Source of the DNA: UBA5436 sp050951845
GTDB lineage: Bacteria > Bacillota > Clostridia > Saccharofermentanales > DTU023
DNA length: 64,000 bases
Direction of reading: 5' to 3'
Assembly: GCA_050951845.1 (NCBI GenBank)
Contig: JBMNJV010000002.1
Coordinates: 1 to 64,000 of the forward strand
Positions 43,147 to 52,304 of this stretch are shown here, piece after piece. The notes under the pieces are model-generated. The model did not search any database, was not told the DNA's origin, and saw nothing but the letters and a program-made list of their open reading frames with translations. The translations under genes were made by a program, and so were the position numbers. Position 1 is the stretch's first letter. Every line of letters begins with the position of its first letter.

Positions 43147-43605
43147 TCATGTTTGTTTGTTGATCGGATCATTCAAAATCTGATCTTTTTCCTGAGCATT
43201 AAAACATTTTTCGCAAATTCCGTAAAAAACAGTTCTGACCGGATCAATGATAAATCCATGTTCGGCTTTGACATGCTTCTGCAGTTCCGTCACTTCTTTA
43301 CATTGAAAATGAATCAATTGATCACAATTTTCACATTTAAGATGAAAATGATCCTGAACCGGATTCTCGCAATTATGATCAACAAATTCAAAACATGAAC
43401 CTGATATTTCATCAATAAAATATTTTTTTACATGACCGCTATCAACTAATTTGTTTAATTGACGATAAATTGTAGTAACACCGATTTGAACACCAATTTC
43501 AGAAAAGTATTCAATAATCTGATTTACCGTTACATGTTTTCCTTTCATCGATTCCAAATAGGACATTAATTCAGTTTTTTGTTGAGTTTTATATCCGCCT
43601 GTCAT
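43147..43605 (-). CDS. Fur family metal-dependent repressor, probably Zur
   Basis: The 152-aa product has the Fur winged helix (VTNQIIEYF-like KHVTVNQIIEYFSEIGVQIG, TTIYRQLNKLVDSG) and the C-terminal metal domain: the HFHLKCENCDQLIHFQC pattern with one CxxC and ICEKC as the second. These four cysteines form the structural zinc site. The location, directly upstream of the zinc transporter operon with 102 bases between, suggests zinc sensing (Zur). Fur or PerR cannot be excluded from sequence alone. AGGTGAG precedes the ATG. Confidence 0.9.
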   Translation of the reverse strand: MTGGYKTQQKTELMSYLESMKGKHVTVNQIIEYFSEIGVQIGVTTIYRQLNKLVDSGHVKKYFIDEISGSCFEFVDHNCENPVQDHFHLKCENCDQLIHFQCKEVTELQKHVKAEHGFIIDPVRTVFYGICEKCFNAQEKDQILNDPINKQT

Positions 43606-43674
43606 ATATTCTCACCTAAATTATTAAAAAATTTGAATTTCATACTTCTTTATTATTATTATTTAAAGCAAAAT

Positions 43675-43713
43675 GAAAACCATTATCAAATTGAATTTGA
43701 AAACGATTTTCAT
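43675..43713 (-). promoter_or_regulatory. Pair of Fur-family boxes upstream of the regulator gene
   Basis: TGAAAACCATTATCA at 43675-43689 and TGAAAACGATTTTCA at 43699-43713 are 7-1-7 inverted repeats of the Fur-family type, 24 bases apart start to start. They are about 70-108 bases upstream of the start codon. They imply autoregulation of the Fur-family gene. Confidence 0.6.
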
Positions 43714-43816
43714 TTTAAGCAAACAAATCAGATTTGTCAAAATATTTTTTTGTAAATTAGTAATTCTCAGAAATCAGATTTCTGAAAATCAGAAACAGAT
43801 CGGGTTGATCTTTTTA

Positions 43817-46318
43817 TTACCTGAACAAGTCGAGGAAACGATCCCAAATATTTTTATCGGGTTCAGCCTCTATCACAGGCTCAGGTTCGGCTTTTTTCGG
43901 AATCGGTTCGCTCATGATCACAAATTGAACTTTTGCCGGAGTCGGGTTCTTGGATGATGCGAAAGAAGGCATCGCTTCGCTGCTTTGATAGTCAGCCAGC
44001 AATTCATCCACCATTTCATTGATATTTTCATCCATTGTCAGAGTGCCTTTATACAATTCTTCCGCACCGTCAGCCAATTCATCACTGCCTGTTTCTAATT
44101 GATCTATACCATCACCGAATTCAGTAAAACCGGTCGAAAATTCGTTCAGACCGGAGGAAAGTTCGCCTGTACCGTCTGTGTACTCCTGGACACCACTGCT
44201 CAAATTAAGCGAATTTTCCGCTATAGTATCAACACCGTCGGTATAACTTGAAATACCGGAAGATAGTCCTGAAAGACCTTCGCTTAATGTGGCTAAACCG
44301 CTGCCTAACTGTTCATACCCGGCAGTAAGAGCCGTCGTATCCTTTAATTGAGCACCTCCATCCGACAATTCCGAACTACCCGCGGTAATCTGACCGATTC
44401 CCGCCAGATATTGAGTTAAACCGTCATAAAAATCAGGCTGAGCCGGATCGTCATTCTTATAGCCATAGCTTAATTGATTTACTCCGTCAACATAAGAACT
44501 CAATCCGGTATTAAAAGTCGAATATTGATTATTCAAACTGTTGATACCGATTGCCAGATCCAAAAGACCTGCAAGCTGACCGATTTGAGACATTGATGCC
44601 AAACTGCCTTCAATAGTAGCCAGGCTATCCGTATTGATATTATCTTTGATCGCAGTCAAATTGTTGATCAGCAAGGTTAAATTTGTTCTCGGCCCTTGCT
44701 CATGTTCAAGATATGCAAAAATACTTTGAACCATCGGATCAGTATTAATTTGATCTGCACTGAAAGTCAGGCCCTGCAGATATCCGGTAAGAGCTTCTGA
44801 ACCGATAGAATCATTGACTGCCGTTAAGCCGCCGATTATTTCCGTTAACCCGGTTTTTAAATTTGTCATTTGTTCGGAAAAAGTTGCAAGATCCGTGCTG
44901 AATTGTTCGATCTGCGCAGTCAGAGCCAGAAGCTGTTCTTTAAGTAAAGTTATTTCTTCGTCAGTACCAAGTTGACTCACCCCATCCGACATAGCTTTGA
45001 TTCCTGCAGCAATTTCATTTGAGCCGGCTTTCAATTCGTTGCCGGCACTTAGTCCCGAGAAACCCCCGGCAATCAGGTCGGCACCGTCAATAATATCTTG
45101 AGCGGCTTCATTAAGTTGCGGTAATCCGGCAATAAGCTGATTAACTCCGTCAATATATGAACCCACTCCTTGTGTATATTCGGTAAGTCCCAGATTGGCA
45201 GTGTATAATCCGCCGGATAATTCAGATGCACCGGTTGCAGAATCTTGAGCGCCGGTACGTAAAGCAGCACTGTTTATTGCCAATTCCGAAACACCCGATG
45301 TATATTCATTGACACCGGATGTCAAATCCTGACCGCCTGTTGCAAGATCGGTTCCCCCCTGATTAATCAATTTGAGGGCATCTTCCAGCTCTGTTGCTCC
45401 GGTATTTAATTCCTGAATACCGTCAGCCAATTCACGACTACCCTCCGAAAGCAATTTAGTAGCATCCTGTAAAGTTATTAATTCTTCATTTTCACTAAAG
45501 TCAGGCATTTCAAAAGCAAACATTTCCTCTGAGAAAGGCGTTGCCGCAATTTGCATTGAAGGTAAATAGAAATCAACAATCTCCGCCTCAACACTGAAAT
45601 CAGAAGATTCCGCATTCGGTAAAATCATAAAATTTATTACCTGATTACTGCCTGCTTCAGCTACCATTCCGTTCTCGACCGTAATATTTTCTGCAACACT
45701 GTCAGCCAAAGTCAATGAGATTTGAATTAATGAGTTTTTGGCCCATGCATTAGCACCGGAAACTTTCGACCAATAGTCTACAGCCGGAGAATCCGTTTTC
45801 GGATAATTCGGTTTAACATTAATTGCGAGTTCCCACTTGCCTGAAGCTCCGGACAACTCGGAAGGATTGATTTCTTCACCGTTCAGTTTATGTGTAAAAC
45901 TGAATTCCCAGGGCAGCTGATTGCTTTGAAGCTTGCCTTTATAGTAAAAATTTTCACTTCCTTTAGTAATTTCAACTTTATCCTCATCCTGCTTTACACT
46001 CCCGTACATGGTCAAACTTTGGATTGAGCTATAATCACCGTAATCAGTCAACTCGCTGTTGCTTTGCGCGGCAAAACGATTTACGACATAGATTTCTTTA
46101 ACGGAACCGTCAGAATTTAAACTTGCATAGATAACTTCAGACTTTTCATCCGCGGCATTCAGATCAGAGGTAGAAACAGATTGAGCAGATTCTGTTTGTT
46201 CCGCATCTTTTTCAGCAGAAACAGAATTCGGCAAGACAAAACTTAACAAAATCCCGAAAATGCAAAGCAAACTAATTCCTTGTCTAATTTTTCGTTTTGT
46301 CCTTTTATTATTCATCAT
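43817..46318 (-). CDS. Secreted LxxG-heptad repeat protein, partner of the MmpL exporter
   Basis: The 833-aa product has a signal peptide (GISLLCIFGILLSFVLPNSVSA) and a beta-rich region to about residue 280. More than 400 residues of seven-residue repeats follow, of the type xxxLxxG (LSSGLNEFSTGFTEFGDGID). These are like those of YhgE/Pip proteins. Unlike YhgE, no membrane segments flank the repeats at the C terminus, which ends KNIWDRFLDLFR. It probably forms a long coiled structure outside the cell. Its ATG shares one base with the MmpL stop (TAATG), with GGAGG seven bases before it, so the two are coupled and likely act together. Confidence 0.75.
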   Translation of the reverse strand: MMNNKRTKRKIRQGISLLCIFGILLSFVLPNSVSAEKDAEQTESAQSVSTSDLNAADEKSEVIYASLNSDGSVKEIYVVNRFAAQSNSELTDYGDYSSIQSLTMYGSVKQDEDKVEITKGSENFYYKGKLQSNQLPWEFSFTHKLNGEEINPSELSGASGKWELAINVKPNYPKTDSPAVDYWSKVSGANAWAKNSLIQISLTLADSVAENITVENGMVAEAGSNQVINFMILPNAESSDFSVEAEIVDFYLPSMQIAATPFSEEMFAFEMPDFSENEELITLQDATKLLSEGSRELADGIQELNTGATELEDALKLINQGGTDLATGGQDLTSGVNEYTSGVSELAINSAALRTGAQDSATGASELSGGLYTANLGLTEYTQGVGSYIDGVNQLIAGLPQLNEAAQDIIDGADLIAGGFSGLSAGNELKAGSNEIAAGIKAMSDGVSQLGTDEEITLLKEQLLALTAQIEQFSTDLATFSEQMTNLKTGLTEIIGGLTAVNDSIGSEALTGYLQGLTFSADQINTDPMVQSIFAYLEHEQGPRTNLTLLINNLTAIKDNINTDSLATIEGSLASMSQIGQLAGLLDLAIGINSLNNQYSTFNTGLSSYVDGVNQLSYGYKNDDPAQPDFYDGLTQYLAGIGQITAGSSELSDGGAQLKDTTALTAGYEQLGSGLATLSEGLSGLSSGISSYTDGVDTIAENSLNLSSGVQEYTDGTGELSSGLNEFSTGFTEFGDGIDQLETGSDELADGAEELYKGTLTMDENINEMVDELLADYQSSEAMPSFASSKNPTPAKVQFVIMSEPIPKKAEPEPVIEAEPDKNIWDRFLDLFR

Positions 46319-48408
46319 TAAATTTCCTCCAAATTTTGTTCTGTATTTTCAGGTTGATCTTTTCTTAAAAATGTTCGTTTATAACTGGTTTTTTCAACTA
46401 TTTTATCAAATAAATAAAGTAAACCGGGCAGGAAGAAAACTACCATAAACAAAGATAAAATCGCTCCGCGTCCCAATACTAATCCTAATTCCTGAACAAT
46501 TGTCAATGTTGAGGTATAGTACAGGGCAAAACCGGCCAAAGTTAAAATAAGTGCCGGAGGTAATAATGACGGGACTGATTCACGAATACTCTGAATCAAG
46601 GCGTTTTGTTTATGAAGTTTGATTCGATTATCTAAATAATGTTCCGTATATAAAATCGCATAATCAACCGTCGCTCCGAGTTGGACCGTACTGATAATCA
46701 AATATCCGATATAACTCAGTGAAGAACCGGTAAAATACGGTATGGAAAGATTAATCCAGATCGCAATTTCAATTGTCAAAACTAAAATAATCGGTAAACT
46801 GAAAGATCGGAAAGCCAACATAATAACCAAGGCAATTGCCAGGATCGCCAGACCGTTAACAACAATATCGTCGGCTTCAATCGTATTTTTCATATCGAGC
46901 ATGGCAACATTTTCGCCAACCAGATAATATTGGTCACCATATGCTTCTTCCCCTATTTGACGCACTTTCTCAACTAATTCAAATGAAGCTTTTCCTTCTG
47001 AAGCCACTTCGCCGGTTATAATAAATTGGGTGTTATCTTCCGATACAAGCATCTCTAATGACGGATCATCGATCACTTCAGGCGGAATAGCTTTATCAAC
47101 CGTACTGACATAAGAAATCACAGATAAAACATTTTCCGTATTCTCCAAATCATTCTGGATCTTCAATTCTTTTTGAATATCTCCTTTCGGTACAAGCAAA
47201 GCCATTTGTTGTTGGATTCCGAATTCCTCTTCAATCGCGGCCTTATCCTGTTCCATTTTGGATCCTTTCGGCAAACCACCCATACCGTAAATAAAATCAT
47301 TAGCCCTGCTTCCCAAAAAACCCGGTATTGCAATCAGCAGGGCCATGATTACTAAAGGAACTTTTACTTTATTGACAAACTTTCCCAAAAACTTGAAATC
47401 TGGCAATAATGGTCTGTGAGTGGTTTTATCAATCAATTTATATAAAGCCAGTAAAACGGCAGGCATAAAAACCATAACCGAAAAGAACGATAAAACTATG
47501 CCTTTAGCCATTACGATCCCCAGATCGGACCCGATTCTGAAACGCATAAAGATCAGTGCCAGGAAACCGAAAACAGTAGTCAATGCTGAAGAGGCTATTG
47601 CCGTTAGTGCTTTTCGCATTGCCATAGCCATTGCGGTTTCAGTTGAGTAACCTTGTTTGCGATTTTCATTAAAACGATTGAGCAGGAAAATAGCATAATC
47701 CATTGAAACTGCTAATTGGAGAACAGCTGCAACAGCTTGAGTTATGAAAGATACTCCACCTAAAAAGAAATTTGAACCCATATTGAGAACAATTCCGACA
47801 CCGATCGTAAGTAAAAATATAAAAGGTTCAATCCATGAATGAGTGCCGATAATCAGAATTATCAGGACAAACGGCGCCATAACGGAGACAATTTTGATCA
47901 TCTCGGACTGAACTGCGTTTTGAGCATTGGCCAGATCTGTTAATTGACCATAAACTGCAACTTCAGGATCAAGTTCATATATTCCTTCCAAGATCTCAAC
48001 CGCATTATCTGTCTCGGCAGTCAATTGAAAAAGCGCTTTTTCACCCGTATAAAATGCTTCAACCAGATCCTGATCCTGAAGTTCAAGCGGTACGGTCAAG
48101 TCTACAGAATCATCAAGCCACAAAACCTGAGTTATTCCTTTGCTTTCTTTCAGTTTTTCTTTGATCGATAATGCTTGCTGTAAAGAATCAACCGGAAAAG
48201 CCGCTCTGGCATTCGGTATGGAGTAATCATATGAATCTTCCAATACATGCAAAGCTTTGGTCGAAGGAACATCTTCCGGCAGATATTCCTGTAAATTGTA
48301 ATTGACTTTCACCTGTATCATCAAAATTCCCATAAAAATGGTTAAGAGAATAAAGATAACTAATACCGATTTATGATGTTTGATAATCCAATTTATTATT
48401 CTTTGCAT
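46318..48408 (-). CDS. MmpL/RND family exporter
   Basis: The 696-aa product has twelve membrane segments in two halves, each starting with a large outer loop. Typical motifs are present: the sterol-sensing-like segment AVAAVLQLAVSMDYAIFLLN and, in the second half, QLGATVDYAILYTEHYLDNR. Both carry the aspartate needed for proton movement in MMPL proteins. Such exporters move lipids, drugs or peptides. Its substrate is unknown. It is first in a two-gene unit with the LxxG-heptad protein. A TetR gene lies divergent. AGAGGT precedes the ATG. Confidence 0.9.
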   Translation of the reverse strand: MQRIINWIIKHHKSVLVIFILLTIFMGILMIQVKVNYNLQEYLPEDVPSTKALHVLEDSYDYSIPNARAAFPVDSLQQALSIKEKLKESKGITQVLWLDDSVDLTVPLELQDQDLVEAFYTGEKALFQLTAETDNAVEILEGIYELDPEVAVYGQLTDLANAQNAVQSEMIKIVSVMAPFVLIILIIGTHSWIEPFIFLLTIGVGIVLNMGSNFFLGGVSFITQAVAAVLQLAVSMDYAIFLLNRFNENRKQGYSTETAMAMAMRKALTAIASSALTTVFGFLALIFMRFRIGSDLGIVMAKGIVLSFFSVMVFMPAVLLALYKLIDKTTHRPLLPDFKFLGKFVNKVKVPLVIMALLIAIPGFLGSRANDFIYGMGGLPKGSKMEQDKAAIEEEFGIQQQMALLVPKGDIQKELKIQNDLENTENVLSVISYVSTVDKAIPPEVIDDPSLEMLVSEDNTQFIITGEVASEGKASFELVEKVRQIGEEAYGDQYYLVGENVAMLDMKNTIEADDIVVNGLAILAIALVIMLAFRSFSLPIILVLTIEIAIWINLSIPYFTGSSLSYIGYLIISTVQLGATVDYAILYTEHYLDNRIKLHKQNALIQSIRESVPSLLPPALILTLAGFALYYTSTLTIVQELGLVLGRGAILSLFMVVFFLPGLLYLFDKIVEKTSYKRTFLRKDQPENTEQNLEEI

Positions 48409-48436
48409 AAAGACCTCTTGAAATTCGATATCAGTT

Positions 48437-48457
48437 CAGATCAGAAGTTTAGATCTG
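48437..48457. promoter_or_regulatory. Inverted repeat in the MmpL leader, possible TetR operator
   Basis: CAGATC and GATCTG are spaced by nine bases and lie 29 bases upstream of the MmpL start codon. A TetR regulator is encoded divergently on the other side. The arms are short, so this is a suggestion only. The rest of the 257-base gap is AT-rich without a clear feature. Confidence 0.3.
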
Positions 48458-48665
48458 CAATATGAATTTTTTAAGAACGCAAAAATATATTAACGAAAAT
48501 ATATTTAAGCATTTTTAAGTAAGTAAATTTATTCAATTGTTTAAATTATATAGTTTATAAAATTAATTTGTTCAACATTTTTAAATTATTTGTTGATTAA
48601 ATTCAAGATTTTTAGTAGTATCCATTAATAGTTGGTAAATTCTGAATTTGAAGAGGATTTTTGTT

Positions 48666-49310
48666 GTGTTTGATCAAACTGCATTATTTAACAGTATAAA
48701 AACCGATGATCCAAGAATTTTACGTACGAAAAAATCTTTATACAAAAGCTTATGTTCTCTTTTGAAAGAAAAACCGCTTTCTCAGATAACAATCAGTGAG
48801 ATTACGGAAAAAGCTAAAATTAATCGTTCAACCTTTTATCTTCACTATACAAATTTGCTCGATTTACAAAATGAAATTGAAGATAATCTGCTTTATATAT
48901 ATAAAAATTCACTGGATGAATATTTGACCAGCTTAATTTCACAGCCAAACAACACTCTGAACGAAGAATTCGGCAAATTCAAAATGATTGACCTGACGCC
49001 TGAAATCAACTTATATGAGAACACCTTCCGCTTTTTACAAAAATACAAACAATATGCTCCTATTTTATTAGCGGAATCTCCGAATAACAAATTATTGGAA
49101 AATATCATTGCTCTCGGGTTTGAAATCTACTTTGCCAAATGGGAAGCAGCTATTACGGCAACTGATCCGCTATATTTCAAATATAGCTATCCCTATATTG
49201 TCAACGGACTGATAGCAGTATGTAAATTATGGTTACGTGACGGTATGAAAGAGAGCCCCGCTCAAATGGCGGAATTTGCCATTCAGTTCTCTGCTAAAAA
49301 CATGAGATAA
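48666..49310 (+). CDS. TetR family transcriptional regulator
   Basis: The 214-aa product has a TetR N-terminal HTH (TKKSLYKSLCSLLKEKPLSQ, ITEKAKINRSTFYLHYTNL) and a helical C-terminal ligand domain. I place the start at GTG 48666, nine bases after AGAGG; a TTG 18 bases earlier is less likely. Divergent from the MmpL/LxxG operon, it probably represses that exporter, by analogy with other TetR-efflux pairs. The ligand is unknown. Confidence 0.85.
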   Translation: MFDQTALFNSIKTDDPRILRTKKSLYKSLCSLLKEKPLSQITISEITEKAKINRSTFYLHYTNLLDLQNEIEDNLLYIYKNSLDEYLTSLISQPNNTLNEEFGKFKMIDLTPEINLYENTFRFLQKYKQYAPILLAESPNNKLLENIIALGFEIYFAKWEAAITATDPLYFKYSYPYIVNGLIAVCKLWLRDGMKESPAQMAEFAIQFSAKNMR

Positions 49311-49311
49311 T

Positions 49312-50421
49312 TTAACTGCGTATATAAATTAACCAGAACAGGAAAATTAAAAGGACACCGATTGCCAAGCCAATACCGTAACTCTTCAGAAAAAGCAGCA
49401 AGCCTTGCATAAATTTTGAACGAGACTGATCTTCTTCAGCAAAGCCGGATTCCTGATTCACATTATCTGATTCAAAATCTTCATCATATTCAGTATATTC
49501 AGCATGATCATCATAAACATCAAAATAATTGCTGTTTTTTTCCGCAGTATAATCCGTTTCCGATAAATAATCGAACTTTTGCCAGGCGGCTTTTTTAACA
49601 TCGGAAATATTAATCGGTTCAGTAGGCTGATCAGTTGTAAGGTGATCCATGATTTGAATACTGTTTGTTTCCAGAACTTTCAAGCCTAAAATCGTACAGT
49701 CATCATGCACTTGTTTCGAACTTAAATAGTTATCAAAATTATTAATTACTTTAACAAAAGAAGAATCACTCAGACATAAGTCTAATATTTCCGTATCAGT
49801 CAACAGATCATAAATTCCGTCCGATAACAATAAAATCATATCATCAGGTTTCAAAACCAATTTGTTTAAATTCTCCGGTTCGATCTTTATATTACCCGGA
49901 TGATTTCCGAAGTATTTAAGAGGTTTACCGATACCGTCAACAACAGATCTGTGTTCTTTGACCATCGAATAAATTTTTTGATTTCGGATTAAATAAATGC
50001 GATTTGTACCGATCGACATTGTATACGCCATTGAACCGTTAACCAGCAAAAACGCCAGAGAACAGCCAACCTCTTGTCCTTTATAGCGAGCTAGTCTTTC
50101 TGCTAATTTTTCTTTTGCCAAGTCGATAAACTGATAAGAAAAATCTACTACGTCAAAAGTTTGCGGATCAAGCTCACCTAAAAAAGCAACTTCCTGGATC
50201 AGAGTTTCCTGCACCATACGCCCCGACAAATCGCCGATACCGGAACCACCCATACCGTCAGTAATACTGTAGACTTGCCAATGATCTTCCGATTGTCCTG
50301 ATTGAATTTCAAATTTATCCAAAGTATCAGGATAAATTCTGGTCATACAATGGAAGGAATCTTCATTTATATTTTTATCAGAACCGGCTTTCGTTAAACC
50401 GACTGCAAGAATCTTACTAAT
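49312..50421 (-). CDS. PP2C-type protein phosphatase with C-terminal membrane anchor, apparent ATT start
   Basis: A full PP2C domain needs its first metal aspartate in NED near the N terminus. Here that motif (KNINEDSF, D21) lies upstream of the first ATG (50344-50346), in the same open frame. Upstream of it there is no ATG, GTG or TTG in frame before a stop. The ATT at 50419-50421 has GAGGTG seven bases before it, so I start there (369 aa). Other metal residues are in TDGMGGSG (D55), LSDGIYDLL and HDDCTILG. The tail is acidic and ends in a membrane span (IGLAIGVLLIFLFWLIY). It dephosphorylates Ser/Thr, perhaps opposite a kinase encoded elsewhere. Confidence 0.75.
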   Translation of the reverse strand: MSKILAVGLTKAGSDKNINEDSFHCMTRIYPDTLDKFEIQSGQSEDHWQVYSITDGMGGSGIGDLSGRMVQETLIQEVAFLGELDPQTFDVVDFSYQFIDLAKEKLAERLARYKGQEVGCSLAFLLVNGSMAYTMSIGTNRIYLIRNQKIYSMVKEHRSVVDGIGKPLKYFGNHPGNIKIEPENLNKLVLKPDDMILLLSDGIYDLLTDTEILDLCLSDSSFVKVINNFDNYLSSKQVHDDCTILGLKVLETNSIQIMDHLTTDQPTEPINISDVKKAAWQKFDYLSETDYTAEKNSNYFDVYDDHAEYTEYDEDFESDNVNQESGFAEEDQSRSKFMQGLLLFLKSYGIGLAIGVLLIFLFWLIYIRS

Positions 50422-50509
50422 TGAGATTCACCTCTTTACAATTCTTTGTAATCTATTTAAAAATATTGATAACTTGATTATTGTACATTATCCGGCAATT
50501 CTAAATCAA

Positions 50510-50965
50510 CTAATTTTCTATCCTTCTGCGAATTTGCTGCTCAAGTTCACGTGTTTTTAAGTCTTGACGCTTATCGTAGGATTTTTTTCCACGCGCTACA
50601 GCAATCTCTATTTTGACCAAACTGCCTTTAAAATAAAGTCTGGTCGGCACAAGTGTCAAACCTTTTTGCTGAATATCGTTTTGAATTTTCCTTATTTCTC
50701 TTTTATGCAGTAATAATTTTCGTTTGCGTTCGGGATCAGCCTTGAATTGTCCTGCTTGTTTATATGGACTGATATGCATTCCTATAATCCATACTTCACC
50801 GTCAATTACTTGTGCATAGGTATCCGCCAAACTTACTTTATTCTGCCTGATCGACTTTACTTCCATACCGTATAATTCCACACCTGCCTCATATGATTCC
50901 AGCAGATGGTAGTCATGCCTGGCTTTACGATTGACAGCGATATTTTTAATAGCAACTTGACTCAT
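50510..50965 (-). CDS. smpB: SsrA-binding protein SmpB
   Basis: The 151-aa product matches SmpB throughout (IAVNRKARHDYHLLESYEAG, EVKSIRQNKVSLADTYAQV, and the basic tail KSYDKRQDLKTRELEQQIRR). SmpB brings tmRNA to stalled ribosomes. No tmRNA gene is visible within the adjacent 220-base gap or elsewhere in the window. AGGT lies close before the ATG. Confidence 0.96.
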   Translation of the reverse strand: MSQVAIKNIAVNRKARHDYHLLESYEAGVELYGMEVKSIRQNKVSLADTYAQVIDGEVWIIGMHISPYKQAGQFKADPERKRKLLLHKREIRKIQNDIQQKGLTLVPTRLYFKGSLVKIEIAVARGKKSYDKRQDLKTRELEQQIRRRIEN

Positions 50966-51185
50966 TTAAACCTGTTTCACCTGATTCTATATTTAATCGT
51001 TCTATTACAAAATTATAACATATGCAATACAGTAATGTTGCAATTTCCTGTTTTAATAACATTATTAACATAGTTATTAACTTCTTCCGGATGGAAAACA
51101 CGCTTATAGCGGTGGATATTGAGGTTATCAACACTATTAACATTTTTGTTTTTAACATAAACGTAACAAGAATTCATCAATTCAG

Positions 51186-52232
51186 TTATTCCATGTCCAG
51201 CATTGCATAAGCGTTTAATGTCAAGGTTTCAGGTTGTTGTTCCCGATATGCATAATAACCTTGTGCGGCAATCATAGCAGCATTGTCCGTGCAATATTGT
51301 AATTCAGGTAAATAAAGCTCAAGCGAAAGTTGTTCTGCTGCTGTTTGAAATTGTGATCTCAGTTCACTGTTGGCTGCCACGCCTCCTGCCAATACTAATT
51401 TGTTTTGTCGGGTCAGCTTAATCGCTTCCATTGTACGATCCAATAAATTCTTAATTATTGCGGACTGAAAAGTCGCAACAAAATCGGCTTTATTTACCAG
51501 TTCCTCCCACGGTTGATCTAACAAGTCGGCTTTTTGTTTGATTTGGTTTAATTTATTTAAGGTAGCAGTCTTTACGCCGGAAAAGGAAAAATCCAAACTG
51601 TCCTCGAACTTAGGTTGCGGTAAATTATAAATATTATCGGTACCCTGTTTGGCCAGAGAATCTATAAGCGGACCGCCGGGATAACCGAGATTAAGTTCAC
51701 GTGCAATTTTATCAAATACTTCCCCCGGTGCATCATCCCTGGTTCTGGCAATAATTTCAAATTCCGAATAAGATTTGACTAAGACTATATGGCTATGAGC
51801 ACCTGAAACAATTAATGATAAAAAAGGCGGCTCAAGTTCCGGATAAGTCAAATAATTGGCAGCAATGTGCCCCGTCAAATGATGAATTCCATACAGCGGT
51901 TTTTGCCAAATTAAAGCTAAAGCTTTCGCTGCAGAAACTCCGACTAAAAGTGAACCGACAAGTCCAGGTCCCTTAGTTACGGCGACAGCTGCAATCTGAT
52001 CACGCGTAACTGCAGCTTCCTTCAGCGCCTGATCCAAAACATAGGGCATAACTTCAGCATGTTTACGTGAAGCAATTTCCGGCACTACGCCACCGTAAAT
52101 TTTGTGCAAATCCGCAGAACTGAAAATAATGTTTGAAATAACATCTCTTCCATTAGCTACAATTGCTGCTGCCGTTTCATCACAGCTTGATTCTATTCCT
52201 AAAATATATGTATTTTGTAAATTTTTAAGCAT
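51186..52232 (-). CDS. tsaD: tRNA threonylcarbamoyladenosine synthesis protein TsaD
   Basis: TsaD transfers threonylcarbamoyl to A37 of ANN-reading tRNAs. The 348-aa product starts with GIESSCDETAAAIV, has the metal histidines in HHLTGHIAAN, LVSGAHSHIVLVKS, the nucleotide loop FSFSGVKTATLNKL, and DNAAMIAAQGYY near the end. All are normal. TsaB, TsaC and TsaE are not in the window. AAGGA precedes the ATG by eight bases. The 220 bases between tsaD and smpB hold no gene that I can support. Confidence 0.95.
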   Translation of the reverse strand: MLKNLQNTYILGIESSCDETAAAIVANGRDVISNIIFSSADLHKIYGGVVPEIASRKHAEVMPYVLDQALKEAAVTRDQIAAVAVTKGPGLVGSLLVGVSAAKALALIWQKPLYGIHHLTGHIAANYLTYPELEPPFLSLIVSGAHSHIVLVKSYSEFEIIARTRDDAPGEVFDKIARELNLGYPGGPLIDSLAKQGTDNIYNLPQPKFEDSLDFSFSGVKTATLNKLNQIKQKADLLDQPWEELVNKADFVATFQSAIIKNLLDRTMEAIKLTRQNKLVLAGGVAANSELRSQFQTAAEQLSLELYLPELQYCTDNAAMIAAQGYYAYREQQPETLTLNAYAMLDME

Positions 52233-52304
52233 ATCTCATTTCCTTTATTTGCTTTATTATTATGCATTTTTTATACTTGCTTTAGCAAATCCTATGAGGT
52301 GAAA

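Noticed and set aside
50966..51185. Search for a tmRNA gene next to smpB, and two short frames of 62 and 70 codons there
   Set aside because: No tRNA-Ala-like ends or tag reading frame were found, and neither short frame has a start signal or motif.
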